In this document: positions 52,109 through 61,677 of the stretch, piece after piece | Position numbering within the stretch: position 1 is the stretch's first letter | How the letters are laid out: the number at the start of each line of letters is the position of its first letter | NCBI RefSeq assembly: GCF_020524765.1 | Contig: NZ_JAIVLR010000001.1 | Location: 186,001 to 250,000, forward strand | DNA length: 64,000 nt | Direction: 5' to 3' | DNA from: Qipengyuania gaetbuli | GTDB taxonomy: Bacteria > Pseudomonadota > Alphaproteobacteria > Sphingomonadales > Sphingomonadaceae | Made by a program: the position numbers and the translations under genes | Notes under the pieces: model-generated | What the model was told of the DNA's origin: nothing | The model's input: the letters and a program-made list of their open reading frames with translations, nothing else | Databases searched by the model: none

Positions 52109-53452
52109 ATGCTTACATCAACGCATTTGCTGCGCAGCAGGCGGTTCCTGCCGCTGTTCGTCACGCAGCTTTTCAACGCTTTCAACGACAACCTCTACAA
52201 GACAGCGATGGTGCTGTTCGTCGTCTATTCGATCTACAATTCGGAAGAGGCGGAAGGCCAGTTCAGCGCCATCGCGTCGGGACTGTTCATCCTGCCATTC
52301 TTCGTACTTTCGGCGCTTGCGGGCCAGCTTGCCGACATGCGCGACAAGGCGGCGATTATCCGCAAGGTGAAGTTCTGCGAGATCGTGCTGATGATCATTG
52401 GCGCAGGCGGGCTCTACCTTGCATGGCGCGGGTACGAGATGCCCGTGTCGCTCTTCGGCATCCAGACAAGTTTTCCGATCGTCCTGATGCTCCTCGCCCT
52501 GTTCCTGACCGGGGTGCAGTCGACTTTCCTGGGTCCGATCAAATATGCGATCCTGCCCCAGCACCTGAAAAAGGACGAAGTGCTCGCCGGGACGGGGCTG
52601 GTGGAGGCCGGAACCTACATCGCCATCTTGGCAGGAACGATCCTGGCGGGCTGGATCCCGGTCGAAGTCGCCGCAATCGGCATCATCCTGACCTCGATTG
52701 TCGGCTATCTCGTCAGCCGCCAGATCCCCGACGCACCGCCGCAAGGCACGGTAGAAAAGCTCGACTGGCACATCCTTCGTGCCTCGGTGAAGCTCGTGCG
52801 CGAGACGATGCACGTGGGCGAGGTGTTCTACGCCATCATCGCTATCAGCTTCTTCTGGACCATCGGTGCCGTATTGTTCATCCAGTTCCCGCCGCTGGCC
52901 AAGAACGTGATCATGGCAAGCAAGGAAGTGGCGAGCCTGTTCCTCGTGGTCTTCTCGGTCGGCATCGCCATCGGTTCGGTCGCCATCAATGCCCTGCTCA
53001 AGGGGCAGGTATCGGCCCGTTATTCGCCGCCTTCCGTAATCGTCATGGGCCTCTTCGTCATAGCATTCTACGCCGTGGCGAAGCTGTGGCAGGCTGACCA
53101 GCCAACCGAACTGCTGGACGTGGCAGGCTTCCTCGCCTGGCCCATGGCGACGGTTCTGCTGCTGTGTCTTCTCGGCATTGCGATTGCAGGCGGGATGTTC
53201 GTGGTCCCGCTCTATGCTTTCCTCACCACGCGCGTCGCGCCGGACAAGGCGTCACGCACGATCGCGGCAAACAATATCGTCAACTCGGGCGCGATGGTCT
53301 GCGGCTCGCTCCTGGCCATGGGGATGAGCGCTGCGGGCGTACCTATCGTAGAGCAGGTGCTCATCAGCGCGGCGATGTGCCTGATTTCCGCCTGGTTGGG
53401 GCGCAAACTGCTCGATGCCGAGCGGCAGGCAGCCGCACGCGAACAGGCATGA
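52109..53452 (+). CDS. MFS transporter, LplT-like (lysophospholipid carrier)
   Basis: The 447-residue major facilitator protein has the LplT-like opening FLPLFVTQLFNAFNDNLYKTAMVLFVVY, then TFLGPIKYAILPQHLKKDEVLAGTGLVEAGTYIAILAGTILAGW. Such carriers move lysophospholipids inward for re-acylation. In other bacteria they are fused to acyltransferase and acyl-ACP synthetase domains; no such domains follow here. Preferred ATG at 52109 follows a GGGGGG site. Confidence 0.85.
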   Translation: MLTSTHLLRSRRFLPLFVTQLFNAFNDNLYKTAMVLFVVYSIYNSEEAEGQFSAIASGLFILPFFVLSALAGQLADMRDKAAIIRKVKFCEIVLMIIGAGGLYLAWRGYEMPVSLFGIQTSFPIVLMLLALFLTGVQSTFLGPIKYAILPQHLKKDEVLAGTGLVEAGTYIAILAGTILAGWIPVEVAAIGIILTSIVGYLVSRQIPDAPPQGTVEKLDWHILRASVKLVRETMHVGEVFYAIIAISFFWTIGAVLFIQFPPLAKNVIMASKEVASLFLVVFSVGIAIGSVAINALLKGQVSARYSPPSVIVMGLFVIAFYAVAKLWQADQPTELLDVAGFLAWPMATVLLLCLLGIAIAGGMFVVPLYAFLTTRVAPDKASRTIAANNIVNSGAMVCGSLLAMGMSAAGVPIVEQVLISAAMCLISAWLGRKLLDAERQAAAREQA

Positions 53453-53647
53453 TCAGGCGATAAAGGCGAGGACTGCGGCGAAGGTCGCGAAATAAACTGA
53501 TGCAGCGCCCCGCACGTCGGACGCGGTCAGCTTCCAGTCGATCGGCTGGTCCTGCGGGATGTCGGCAAACATAGCCCGCCGCTGGGGAAGGCTGACCCGC
53601 AGCCAGTGGCGGGCTGCTTCGCTGTTGAGGACAAGTGCGCGTCTCAT
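53453..53647 (-). CDS. Small protein of unknown function
   Basis: The 64-residue protein ends in a hydrophobic segment (ASVYFATFAAVLAFIA). An SD-like site is weak. It resembles conserved small proteins of this group of bacteria by its RHWLRVSLPQRRAMFADIPQDQPIDWKLT segment, but no role is known. It abuts the MFS gene end on the opposite strand. Confidence 0.55.
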   Translation of the reverse strand: MRRALVLNSEAARHWLRVSLPQRRAMFADIPQDQPIDWKLTASDVRGAASVYFATFAAVLAFIA

Positions 53648-53796
53648 AATGCGGGCTTAACGCATTTTTAACCTTCGGGGTCCCGTTGAAAACGCGCTGT
53701 CGCAATGCGGGACATTAAGCCTTTCCGGTGAGTATAAAGCGCAAGAATTGCCGGCGCGATTGCGCAGGTCAGCGCCGGACGCTAACCGCGTCAGCC

Positions 53797-55464
53797 ATGA
53801 CCACGCGCCCCACCCCCGCCGCCGCCAAGCTGCTCGTCGACTGCCTGATCGAACAGGGGTGCGAGCGTATCTTCACCGTGCCCGGCGAAAGCTTCCTGCA
53901 GGTGCTCGATGCGCTGGCAGGGCAGGATTCCATCGATCTCGTAACCTGCCGCCAGGAAGGTGGAGTCGCGATGATGGCATGCGCCGACGGGGCGATGACC
54001 GGCAGGCCCGGCGTTGCCTTCGTGACCCGCGGTCCGGGCGCGACCAATGCCAGCATCGGCGTCCATGTCGCGATGCAGGATTCGCAACCGATGATCATGT
54101 TCGTGGGCGATGTCGATTCGGGCATGCGCGACCGCGAAGGCTTCCAGGAAGTCGACTTCGCCGCCTTCTTCGGCCCCATCGCCAAGTGGGCCGCGCGGAT
54201 CGATTCCGCCGATCGCATCCCTGAATACGTGGCGCGCGCTTACGCCACGGCTATCTCCGGACGTCCCGGCCCGGTCGTGCTTGCCCTGCCGGAAGACATG
54301 CTGAGCCACGAGACCTCTGCCCGTCCGCGAAAGCGGGTCGAGCGTCCGGCACAAGCTCCCTGCCCCGATGCCATGCAGACGATGATGGACCTCATCGCCG
54401 ATGCCGCGTCGCCCGTCGCCATCATTGGCGGTGCGGGCTGGAATGCCAAGGCGCGCGAGCATTTCCAGCTTTTTGCCGAACGGATCGGCATCCCGGTCGC
54501 CACCGCCTTCCGCCGACAGGACGCGATATCGCCCTCAAGCCGCGTTTATGCCGGCGCGCTGGGTTACGGCCCCAACCCCAAGCTTATCGAACGGGTGAAG
54601 AATGCCGACCTGATCCTCGCGGTGGGCGCCCGCCTCGGCGAAGCGACCACCGACGGCTATACGGTCCCGCCGCTGATCGCCGGGGATCGCAAGCTGGTGC
54701 ACGTCCATCCCGATCCCAACGAGCTTAACCGCGTCTACCCCGCAGACCTCGCCATTTGCGCCGAGATGGACGAGTTCGCGGAAAGCGCGGCCCTGTGGGA
54801 CGACGGCTCCGTCATCGATTTCGACGCCGGTGCCCAAGCGAATGCCGAATGGCAGGCCTGGGCGACCGCGAAGCCCGGAGACTATGCGCTCGACATGGCA
54901 TCCTGCGTACAATTCATGCGCGATACGCTTCCTGCCGACAGCATCATCTGCAACGGTGCCGGCAATTTCGCCGGCTGGTGGCACCGGTACTGGCGTTACG
55001 AAGGCTATCCCAGCCAGCTCGCACCAACCTGCGGCGCGATGGGTTATGGCGTGCCTGCGGCAGTCGCTGCGGCGCTACGCCACAAGGACCGCACGGTCGT
55101 GGCTGTTGCCGGAGACGGCGATTTCCTTATGAACGGCCAGGAACTTGCCACGGTCGTGCAGCACGGAGCCGATCTCCTCGTGATCGTGGTCGACAACGGC
55201 GCTTACGGCACGATCCGCATGCACCAGGAACGCGAATTTCCCGGTGACGAACGGATCAGCGGCACGCGCCTCGCCAACCCCGATTTCGCGGCGCTTGCCT
55301 CGGCCTATGGCGGTTGGTCCGCCCGCGCCGAAACGACGCAGGAATTCAGGGACGCGCTCGTAGCCGCACAGGGCCGAAACGGCCTGCGGCTGATCCACTG
55401 CGTGATCGAGGTCGAACAGCTTGCTGCAAGCGGCGCGACCGTCAGCGGGCTACGCAATCGCTGA
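53797..55464 (+). CDS. Thiamine-pyrophosphate-dependent enzyme, acetolactate synthase-like
   Basis: The 555-residue protein has the POX/ALS three-domain layout: the TPP-glutamate segment FTVPGESFLQVLDALAG, the ARFVTRGPGATNASIGVHVAMQD-like domain, and GDGDFLMNGQELATVVQHGADLLVIVVDNGAYGTI, the TPP metal motif. It lacks a partner small subunit gene. Substrate may be pyruvate, an oxo-acid or oxalyl-CoA-like donor; ilvB biosynthetic use is not certain. ATG 53797 gives the best N-terminus. Confidence 0.85.
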   Translation: MTTRPTPAAAKLLVDCLIEQGCERIFTVPGESFLQVLDALAGQDSIDLVTCRQEGGVAMMACADGAMTGRPGVAFVTRGPGATNASIGVHVAMQDSQPMIMFVGDVDSGMRDREGFQEVDFAAFFGPIAKWAARIDSADRIPEYVARAYATAISGRPGPVVLALPEDMLSHETSARPRKRVERPAQAPCPDAMQTMMDLIADAASPVAIIGGAGWNAKAREHFQLFAERIGIPVATAFRRQDAISPSSRVYAGALGYGPNPKLIERVKNADLILAVGARLGEATTDGYTVPPLIAGDRKLVHVHPDPNELNRVYPADLAICAEMDEFAESAALWDDGSVIDFDAGAQANAEWQAWATAKPGDYALDMASCVQFMRDTLPADSIICNGAGNFAGWWHRYWRYEGYPSQLAPTCGAMGYGVPAAVAAALRHKDRTVVAVAGDGDFLMNGQELATVVQHGADLLVIVVDNGAYGTIRMHQEREFPGDERISGTRLANPDFAALASAYGGWSARAETTQEFRDALVAAQGRNGLRLIHCVIEVEQLAASGATVSGLRNR

Positions 55465-55473
55465 CAAGTGAAA

Positions 55474-55501
55474 GGCCGCCTCCCGCAATCGGGAGACGGC
55501 C
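55474..55501 (+). terminator. Stem-loop after the TPP enzyme gene
   Basis: GGCCGCCTCCCG pairs with CGGGAGACGGCC around a CAAT loop, with one internal mismatch. It starts 10 bp after the TPP enzyme gene's stop and is shared with the end of csbD on the other strand. A short pyrimidine run (CTTCCT) follows. Confidence 0.65.
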
Positions 55502-55535
55502 CTTCCTCGCTGTGTCTGAACTTGATGTTCGAACG

Positions 55536-55718
55536 TCAGATGTCGTTGCCGAGCTTTCCTTCGACTTCCCCGACGAACTGCTGGGCTTCCCCCTTGCGCT
55601 CCTGACGTTCGCCTTCGCGCTCAAGCCGCTCGTTATCTGTCATTTCGGCGACCGCTTGCTTGGTGTTGCCACTCAGCTCGTTGGCATTGCCTTTAATCTT
55701 TTCGGTGAGCTCGCCCAT
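55536..55718 (-). CDS. CsbD family stress protein
   Basis: The 60-residue acidic, hydrophilic protein (MGELTEKIKGNANELSGNTKQAVAEMT, then GEAQQFVGEVEGKLGNDI) has the CsbD repeat-like pattern. CsbD proteins are small general stress proteins of unclear mechanism. The ATG at 55718 follows AAGGAGAGG; a longer frame to 55778 is not supported. Confidence 0.88.
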   Translation of the reverse strand: MGELTEKIKGNANELSGNTKQAVAEMTDNERLEREGERQERKGEAQQFVGEVEGKLGNDI

Positions 55719-55833
55719 GGGGCCTCTCCTTCTGATTGATACGCCAAAAGTGACGTATTTACAGGAAGGTAAGTCCAATCAGCACGAGAGCGTTCCGCGC
55801 ATTGCGGCCAGCTGTTTACAGCGAGCGACGAAG

Positions 55834-56244
55834 TCAAATACCCGCCATCGAGCAAATGACAGACCATTCATCGGGCGTGATCTCCGCCACCGACAGGCGC
55901 GAGAGCTTCACTAGCTCGCAATTCTCCAGCTGCGGCTCGGCCTTGATCTGCTTGAGCGTGACCGCATGCGGTAGCTTGGTCTTGGGCTTGACCTTGACCG
56001 CCGCCCACTTGCCTTCCGGGTCGGTGGGATCCGTGATCCCGGCCACGCTGACTTCGCAAATGCCGACGATCTCCAGCCCTTCGCGCGAATGGTAGAAGAA
56101 GGCCTGATCGCCTACCTCCATGGCGGCAAGGTTGTTCTTGGCCCGGTGATTGCGCACGCCGTCCCAGGTTCCCTCGCCTTCCGCGACGAGATCGTCCCAG
56201 CTGTATTTGAACGGTTCGGACTTCATCAGCCAGTATCGGGCCAT
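55834..56244 (-). CDS. EVE domain protein
   Basis: The 136-residue protein starts MARYWLMKSEPFKYSWDDL and has GTWDGVRNHRAKNNLAAMEVGDQAFFYHS, the EVE/PUA-like signature; YTH-like modified-base binding is known for the fold. It may read modified nucleic acid bases. The ATG at 56244 follows AAGGAG. Confidence 0.9.
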   Translation of the reverse strand: MARYWLMKSEPFKYSWDDLVAEGEGTWDGVRNHRAKNNLAAMEVGDQAFFYHSREGLEIVGICEVSVAGITDPTDPEGKWAAVKVKPKTKLPHAVTLKQIKAEPQLENCELVKLSRLSVAEITPDEWSVICSMAGI

Positions 56245-56401
56245 GTGGGGAAATCTCCTTCGTGCTTGCTTGCTGCGACGCCCTAGCGCGAGCTTCGCGG
56301 CATGGCCAGAACCCCCTCCACAGGCACGCTGCGGGGTTAACCGCTTCTTAGACATCCCCCTCTAGAAACAGCCTACTGACAAGCGTGTCGCGGGGGACGA
56401 T

Positions 56402-58090
56402 TTGGGCCAGGAACCCACCAGGGAACGGATTGAAAAGGAAGCGAAAGTACGGCTGCCGAAAGCTCCGCACGACCTGCTGACGCGCGGCATCGCCTTTGCC
56501 GCGATGATCCTTTTCGTCGGTACGGCAGGCGTTGCCCTGCCCAACGTCTTCAAGACCTGGACCGGCAGCGCAGGCGGGCCGGACATCATCCTGACCAATG
56601 CGCTGATCCTCAACATCGCGCTGATCCTGCTCGGCTGGCACCGCTACAAGGCGCTGAACACCGAACTGGTCGCACGCCGCAAGTCCGAACAGGAAGCGCG
56701 CCGCCTTGCAGAAATCGATGATCTTACCGGCTGTCTCAACCGGCGCAGTTTCGCAGACCGTCTCGCGGTCCTGCTCAAGACCGAATGCAGCGACGAAAGG
56801 GCGCTGGCCGCCATCGCGGTCGACCTCGACAACTTCAAGCAGGTGAACGACCTCAACGGCCACATGGCCGGCGATGCCGTCCTGCGCGCTACGGCGCAGC
56901 GGATCGAGCGCACCTTGCCGGCAGGCGGCGTCCTCGCCCGTATCGGAGGCGATGAATTCCTTTGTGTCGTTCCGTACTACGTGAATGTGTCGGACCGGAT
57001 CGAGCACCTCGCGACCCGCATGATCGAAGCGGTGGCGACATCCGTATCGCACGACGGCGTATCGCTCGACGTGACGGTGTCCATCGGAATCGCCAGTTCC
57101 ATCCACCTGGACAAGGAACTGGCGGCCGACAGCGCGGCCCAGGACCTGATGCACAAGGCGGATATCGCCATGTATCACGCCAAGAAGCAGGGCAAGAACC
57201 GCTACTACTGGTTCGAAGCGCCGATGGAAAACGAACTGCGTTTCCGCAACAAGCTGGAAGCCGGCATCCGCGCAGGCATCGCGAACGGCGAATTCGTCCC
57301 CTACTACGAACAGCAGGTCGATCTTGAGACCGACCAACTGGTCGGCTTCGAGATGCTGGCCCGCTGGGAATCGCCCGAACTGGGCGTGGTCGGCCCCGAC
57401 ATCTTCATCCCGATCGCCGAGGAAATCGGTGCCATCGGCGAATTGTCCGAAAACCTCATCGCGCAGGCCTTCGAAGATGCGAAGGAATGGGACCCGGAAT
57501 TGACCCTGTCGGTCAACATCTCGCCCGTGCAGATGCGCGATCCGTGGTTTGCGCAGAAGATCCTCAAGCTTCTGGTGGCGCACCGTTTCCCGCCCAGCCG
57601 GCTCGATATCGAGATCACCGAAACCTGCCTGCACGAAAATGTCGGCATGGTCCGGTCGATGATCACCAGCCTGCGCAACCAGGGCGTGCACGTCAGCCTC
57701 GACGATTTCGGGACAGGCTATTCCAGCCTTTCCCAATTGCGTAGCCTGCCGTTCGACCGGCTCAAGATCGACCGCAGCTTCATCGGCGAACTGCGCCAGC
57801 AGGAAAACGGCGACGCGCTGGTCAATGCGATCATCGCCATGAGCGACGGCCTGAAACTGCCGATCACTGCCGAGGGGATCGAGAACGAAACGATCCTCGA
57901 AGCCCTGAAGCGGCTCGGCAAGATGAAGGGCCAAGGGTATCACTATGGCCGCCCCGAGCCGGCCGACAAGGTCCGCGAGAGGCTTGCCGATCATGGTCTT
58001 CTTGCCGGTCCGTCGGAACAGGTGGTGGACCTTGCCGAGCAGCGCGAAAAGCGCAGCGGCAAGCCTTCGGCAGACCAGCGCGCCGGCTGA
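56402..58090 (+). CDS. GGDEF-EAL cyclic-di-GMP protein
   Basis: The 562-residue protein has two N-terminal membrane helices and a complete GGDEF domain (RIGGDEFLCVV). The EAL domain has EML at the signature (GFEMLARW) but keeps the catalytic-type Glu, LDDFGTGYSSL, KIDRSFI, AEGIE and QGYHYGRPEPA. It may make and degrade c-di-GMP, or the EAL may act with altered rate. The start is TTG; no in-frame ATG precedes the first helix. Confidence 0.88.
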   Translation: MGQEPTRERIEKEAKVRLPKAPHDLLTRGIAFAAMILFVGTAGVALPNVFKTWTGSAGGPDIILTNALILNIALILLGWHRYKALNTELVARRKSEQEARRLAEIDDLTGCLNRRSFADRLAVLLKTECSDERALAAIAVDLDNFKQVNDLNGHMAGDAVLRATAQRIERTLPAGGVLARIGGDEFLCVVPYYVNVSDRIEHLATRMIEAVATSVSHDGVSLDVTVSIGIASSIHLDKELAADSAAQDLMHKADIAMYHAKKQGKNRYYWFEAPMENELRFRNKLEAGIRAGIANGEFVPYYEQQVDLETDQLVGFEMLARWESPELGVVGPDIFIPIAEEIGAIGELSENLIAQAFEDAKEWDPELTLSVNISPVQMRDPWFAQKILKLLVAHRFPPSRLDIEITETCLHENVGMVRSMITSLRNQGVHVSLDDFGTGYSSLSQLRSLPFDRLKIDRSFIGELRQQENGDALVNAIIAMSDGLKLPITAEGIENETILEALKRLGKMKGQGYHYGRPEPADKVRERLADHGLLAGPSEQVVDLAEQREKRSGKPSADQRAG

Positions 58091-58119
58091 TACTGGACGC
58101 TGGGCCCGCGAGGGCATAG

Positions 58120-58941
58120 ATGCGCGCCATAATGCGCGTTCCCTTCATCAAGATGCACGGCCTCGGCAACGACTTCGTCGTGCTGGATGCGCGCGTCGAC
58201 GACCTGCCCGAATTGACCCACGGCACGGTGCGTCGACTGGCCGACCGCTTCACCGGTATCGGCTGCGACCAGCTTATTCTTCTCGCGCCGAGCTCGCATG
58301 CAGACTTCGCGATGCGCATCTTCAACCATGACGGCAGCGAAGTCGGCGCCTGCGGTAACGCGACCCGCGCCGTTGCGATGCTGCACGGAGAGGAAGCACG
58401 CATCGCCACCGCCGGCGGCCTGCTGCTGGCGTCACCTACTCAAGGCGGGGCGAGCGTGGACATGGGCGTGCCGCGTTTCGACTGGGACGCGATCCCCCTC
58501 GCCTACCCGATGGACACGCTGTCTATGCCGGTCGGTTGGGACATGCTGGAGAATCCCGGCGCGGTGAACGTGGGCAATCCCCACGTGATCTTCTTCGCCG
58601 ACGATACCGATGCAGTCCCGCTCGATCGGCTCGGCCCCGAGATCGAGAACGATCCGCTGTTCCCCGAACGGGTGAACGTCAATGTGGCTGCCATCTTGGC
58701 ACCCGACCACATTCGCCTGCGGGTATGGGAACGGGGCGCTGGGCTCACCCTCGCCTGCGGCACAGGCGCCTGTGCCACGGCAGTCCACGCCATGCGCCGC
58801 CGCCTTGTCGGGCCCAAGGTCAAGGTGACGCTGCCCGGCGGCGATCTCCAGATCGAATGGAGCGAAGGCGGCAGCATTCGCATGACCGGTCCTGCAACGG
58901 AGAGCTTCCGCGGCAGCTTCGAATGGGCCGACTACGCATGA
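58120..58941 (+). CDS. dapF: Diaminopimelate epimerase (DapF)
   Basis: The 273-residue epimerase has both active cysteines, in FNHDGSEVGACGNATRAV and ERGAGLTLACGTGACATAV, and opens FIKMHGLGNDFVVLDAR. It converts L,L-DAP to meso-DAP for lysine and peptidoglycan. Starts at 58120 and 58132 are possible. It overlaps mtaB (ATGA). Confidence 0.96.
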   Translation: MRAIMRVPFIKMHGLGNDFVVLDARVDDLPELTHGTVRRLADRFTGIGCDQLILLAPSSHADFAMRIFNHDGSEVGACGNATRAVAMLHGEEARIATAGGLLLASPTQGGASVDMGVPRFDWDAIPLAYPMDTLSMPVGWDMLENPGAVNVGNPHVIFFADDTDAVPLDRLGPEIENDPLFPERVNVNVAAILAPDHIRLRVWERGAGLTLACGTGACATAVHAMRRRLVGPKVKVTLPGGDLQIEWSEGGSIRMTGPATESFRGSFEWADYA

Positions 58942-60113
58942 ATGCGCCGCAAGTCGTCTCGCTAGGTTGCCGCCTGAACATTTCCGAAAGCGAACGCATC
59001 CGCGCGATGCTGGCGGGCCAGAACGACCTCGTCGTCGTCAACAGCTGCGCCGTGACCAGCGAGGCGGTGCGCCAGACGCGCCAGGCCATCCGCCGCGCGC
59101 GCCGCGCCAATCCCGACGCACGCCTCATCGTTACCGGCTGCGCCGCCGAGGTGGAGCGCGAAGCCATCGCCGCGATGCCGGAGGTCGACGGTCTTGTCGC
59201 CAATACCGCCAAGCTCGACCCGCGCGCCTGGAACGTCCCGCAATCGCCGCCGCCTGTGGCCAAGCGGCGCACCCGGGCCTTCGTCGCGGTCCAGAACGGC
59301 TGCGATCACGCATGCACCTTCTGCGTCATCCCCCAGGGACGCGGAACCAGCCGCTCGCTGTCAGTGGACGAAGTGGTCGCAGAAGTGGCTCGCCATGTTT
59401 CGGAAGGCGCGCAGGAGGTCGTCCTGACCGGCGTCGACGTGACTTCATGGGGTCACGACCTGCCCGGTCGCCCTGCGCTCGGCGCGATGGTGCGCACTGT
59501 CCTCGACCGCTTTCCCGAATTGCCGCGCCTGCGCATGTCCTCGCTCGACGGAATCGAGGTGGACGAGGAACTGTTCGAACTGTTCGCGGCCGAGCGCCGC
59601 CTCATGCCGCATCTCCATCTCTCACTGCAGCACGGCCACGATCTCATCCTGAAGCGCATGAAGCGCCGGCACAGCCGCGCCGATGCCGTGCAACTGGTAA
59701 CGGAACTCAAACGTCGCCGGGCTGACATCGCCATCGGGGCCGACCTCATCGCCGGTTTCCCGACCGAAACCGGGGAGCACCACACGGCGAACCTGTTGAT
59801 CATCGAAGAGCTCGGCATCGTGCACGGGCATATCTTCCCCTACTCGCCGCGACCCGGAACACCTGCCGCGCGCATGCCGCAGGTGGAGCGCGAGGTGGTA
59901 AAGCACCGTGCTGGCGAACTGCGCGCAGCCGTCGCCAAGGTGCGCGCAGAGTGGCTGGCAACGCTCGTCGATAAGCCGCTGTCCGTCCTCGCCGAACGCG
60001 ACGGGACGGGCTATTCGCAAAACTTCGCGCGGGTACGGATCCCCGCGGGTACAGAGGCCGGGCGGATCGTGACAATCGCCCCCAAGACTATCGAGGACAA
60101 CCTCCTGGTATGA
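58938..60113 (+). CDS. mtaB: tRNA t6A methylthiotransferase MtaB
   Basis: The 391-residue radical SAM methylthiotransferase has N-terminal cysteines in LGCRLN, NSCAVTSEAVRQ and TGCAAEVERE, then the SAM-cluster CDHACTFCVIPQGRG. It adds a methylthio group to t6A37 of tRNA. The start overlaps dapF; the stop overlaps ftsY, so the three are one operon. Confidence 0.93.
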   Translation: MNAPQVVSLGCRLNISESERIRAMLAGQNDLVVVNSCAVTSEAVRQTRQAIRRARRANPDARLIVTGCAAEVEREAIAAMPEVDGLVANTAKLDPRAWNVPQSPPPVAKRRTRAFVAVQNGCDHACTFCVIPQGRGTSRSLSVDEVVAEVARHVSEGAQEVVLTGVDVTSWGHDLPGRPALGAMVRTVLDRFPELPRLRMSSLDGIEVDEELFELFAAERRLMPHLHLSLQHGHDLILKRMKRRHSRADAVQLVTELKRRRADIAIGADLIAGFPTETGEHHTANLLIIEELGIVHGHIFPYSPRPGTPAARMPQVEREVVKHRAGELRAAVAKVRAEWLATLVDKPLSVLAERDGTGYSQNFARVRIPAGTEAGRIVTIAPKTIEDNLLV

Positions 60114-61033
60114 GTAAACCCAGCTGGACCGAGCGCCTGTTCGGCGGCTTCAAGAAGACGTCGGAACGCCTGAGCGAAAACCTCACCGAGGTGGTCAGCA
60201 AGGCGCGGCTCGATGATGCCACGCTCGACGATGTCGAAGATGCGCTGATCATGTCGGACCTCGGCCCGAGTGCCGCCGCACGCATCCGCGCCAAGCTCAA
60301 GGACAAGCGCTTCGGCCTCGAAATCAGCGCGCAGGAACTGAAGGAAGCGGTGGCGGAAGAAATCGCCGCCATCCTGCGCCCTGTTGCCAAACCGCTCGAA
60401 ATCACTGCCTTCCCGCGCCCGCAAGTCGTGCTGGTCATCGGCGTCAATGGCAGCGGCAAAACCACGACGATCGCCAAGCTGGCCCACCTGTTCAAGGAAG
60501 ACGACTACGCCGTCATGCTGGCGGCGGGCGATACTTTCCGCGCGGCGGCCATCGGCCAGCTCCAGACCTGGGCCGACCGGGTGGACGTGCCCATCGTGCG
60601 CGGACCCGAAGGCGGCGATCCTGCGTCGATCGTATTCGACGCGGTCAAAAAAGGTACGGAAATCGGCACCGACGTGCTGATTGTCGACACTGCCGGACGC
60701 CTGCAGAACAAGCGCGAGCTGATGGACGAGCTGGCGAAGATCCGCAAAGTCCTCGGCCGCCTCAACCCCGAAGCGCCGCACGACGTGGTGCTGGTGCTCG
60801 ATGCGACCAACGGGCAGAACGCGCTTTCGCAGATCGATGTCTTCAAGGAAGTCGCTGGCGTCACCGGCCTGGTCATGACCAAGCTCGACGGCACGGCGCG
60901 CGGCGGCGTGCTGGTGCAGGCAGCCGAGCAATATGGCCTGCCCATCCATGCCATCGGCGTGGGCGAAAAGATCGACGACTTGCGCCCGTTCGACCCCGAC
61001 CTTGTCGCGCGCGTCATCGCGGGGATTGCATGA
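60110..61033 (+). CDS. ftsY: Signal recognition particle receptor FtsY
   Basis: The 307-residue NG-domain GTPase has GVNGSGKTTTIAKLA (G1), DTAGRLQNK (G3) and TKLDGTARGG (G4). The acidic A domain is absent, so it is the short form, as in many alphaproteobacteria. It docks ribosome-SRP complexes at the membrane. Overlaps mtaB and yciB by 4 bp. Confidence 0.96.
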   Translation: MSKPSWTERLFGGFKKTSERLSENLTEVVSKARLDDATLDDVEDALIMSDLGPSAAARIRAKLKDKRFGLEISAQELKEAVAEEIAAILRPVAKPLEITAFPRPQVVLVIGVNGSGKTTTIAKLAHLFKEDDYAVMLAAGDTFRAAAIGQLQTWADRVDVPIVRGPEGGDPASIVFDAVKKGTEIGTDVLIVDTAGRLQNKRELMDELAKIRKVLGRLNPEAPHDVVLVLDATNGQNALSQIDVFKEVAGVTGLVMTKLDGTARGGVLVQAAEQYGLPIHAIGVGEKIDDLRPFDPDLVARVIAGIA

Positions 61034-61677
61034 TGGCCGATACGAGCGAGAAGAGGCCCACCGGATGGCTGCACACGCTGGTCGACTACGGCCCGCTGCT
61101 GGTTTTCCTCGGCGTCTACAAATTCTCCCAGCCGCCCGCCGACTCCACCTTCGGGGAAATCGCCGCGGTCATCTACGGCACGGTGGCCTTCATGGTCGCA
61201 GCCGTGGTCGCCCTGGTCTTCAGCAAGTGGAAGTTCGGCAAGGTCAGCCCGATGCTGATTCTCTCGACCACGCTGATCGTCGGCTTCGGCGCACTGACAA
61301 TCTGGCTGCGCGACGAGCGCTTCATCCAGTTCAAACCTACAGCGATCTACGTCCTGTTCGGCGTGGTGCTGATGATCGGCTGGCTGCGCGACAGGGCGTG
61401 GCTGCAGGTCCTGCTCGGTGCCGCCTTCGAGGGCGTGACACACGAAGGCTGGATGAAGCTGTCGCGCAACTGGGGCATCTTCTTCTTCGCGCTCGCCGCG
61501 CTCAACGAAGTGCTCGTGCGGACGATGAGCTTCGAAGGATGGCTCTGGGCGAAGCTGTGGGTGTTCCTGCCGCTCAGCTTCCTGTTCACCTTCACGCAGC
61601 TTCCCATGCTCCTGCGCCATGGCCTTTCCTTCGAGGACACGGACGAGGTCATGCAGGACGAACCGCCGACCGGTTGA
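61030..61677 (+). CDS. yciB: Inner membrane septation protein YciB/IspZ
   Basis: The 215-residue protein has five to six helices with LVDYGPLLVFLGVYKFSQPP and NWGIFFFALAALNEVLVR, hallmarks of the IspZ/YciB family linked to septation and envelope integrity. It begins within the end of ftsY. Confidence 0.92.
   Translation: MMADTSEKRPTGWLHTLVDYGPLLVFLGVYKFSQPPADSTFGEIAAVIYGTVAFMVAAVVALVFSKWKFGKVSPMLILSTTLIVGFGALTIWLRDERFIQFKPTAIYVLFGVVLMIGWLRDRAWLQVLLGAAFEGVTHEGWMKLSRNWGIFFFALAALNEVLVRTMSFEGWLWAKLWVFLPLSFLFTFTQLPMLLRHGLSFEDTDEVMQDEPPTG

Noticed and set aside
56348-58117. 589-codon open frame antisense to the GGDEF-EAL gene
   Set aside because: It is a GC-driven shadow of the real gene; no domain or start site supports it.
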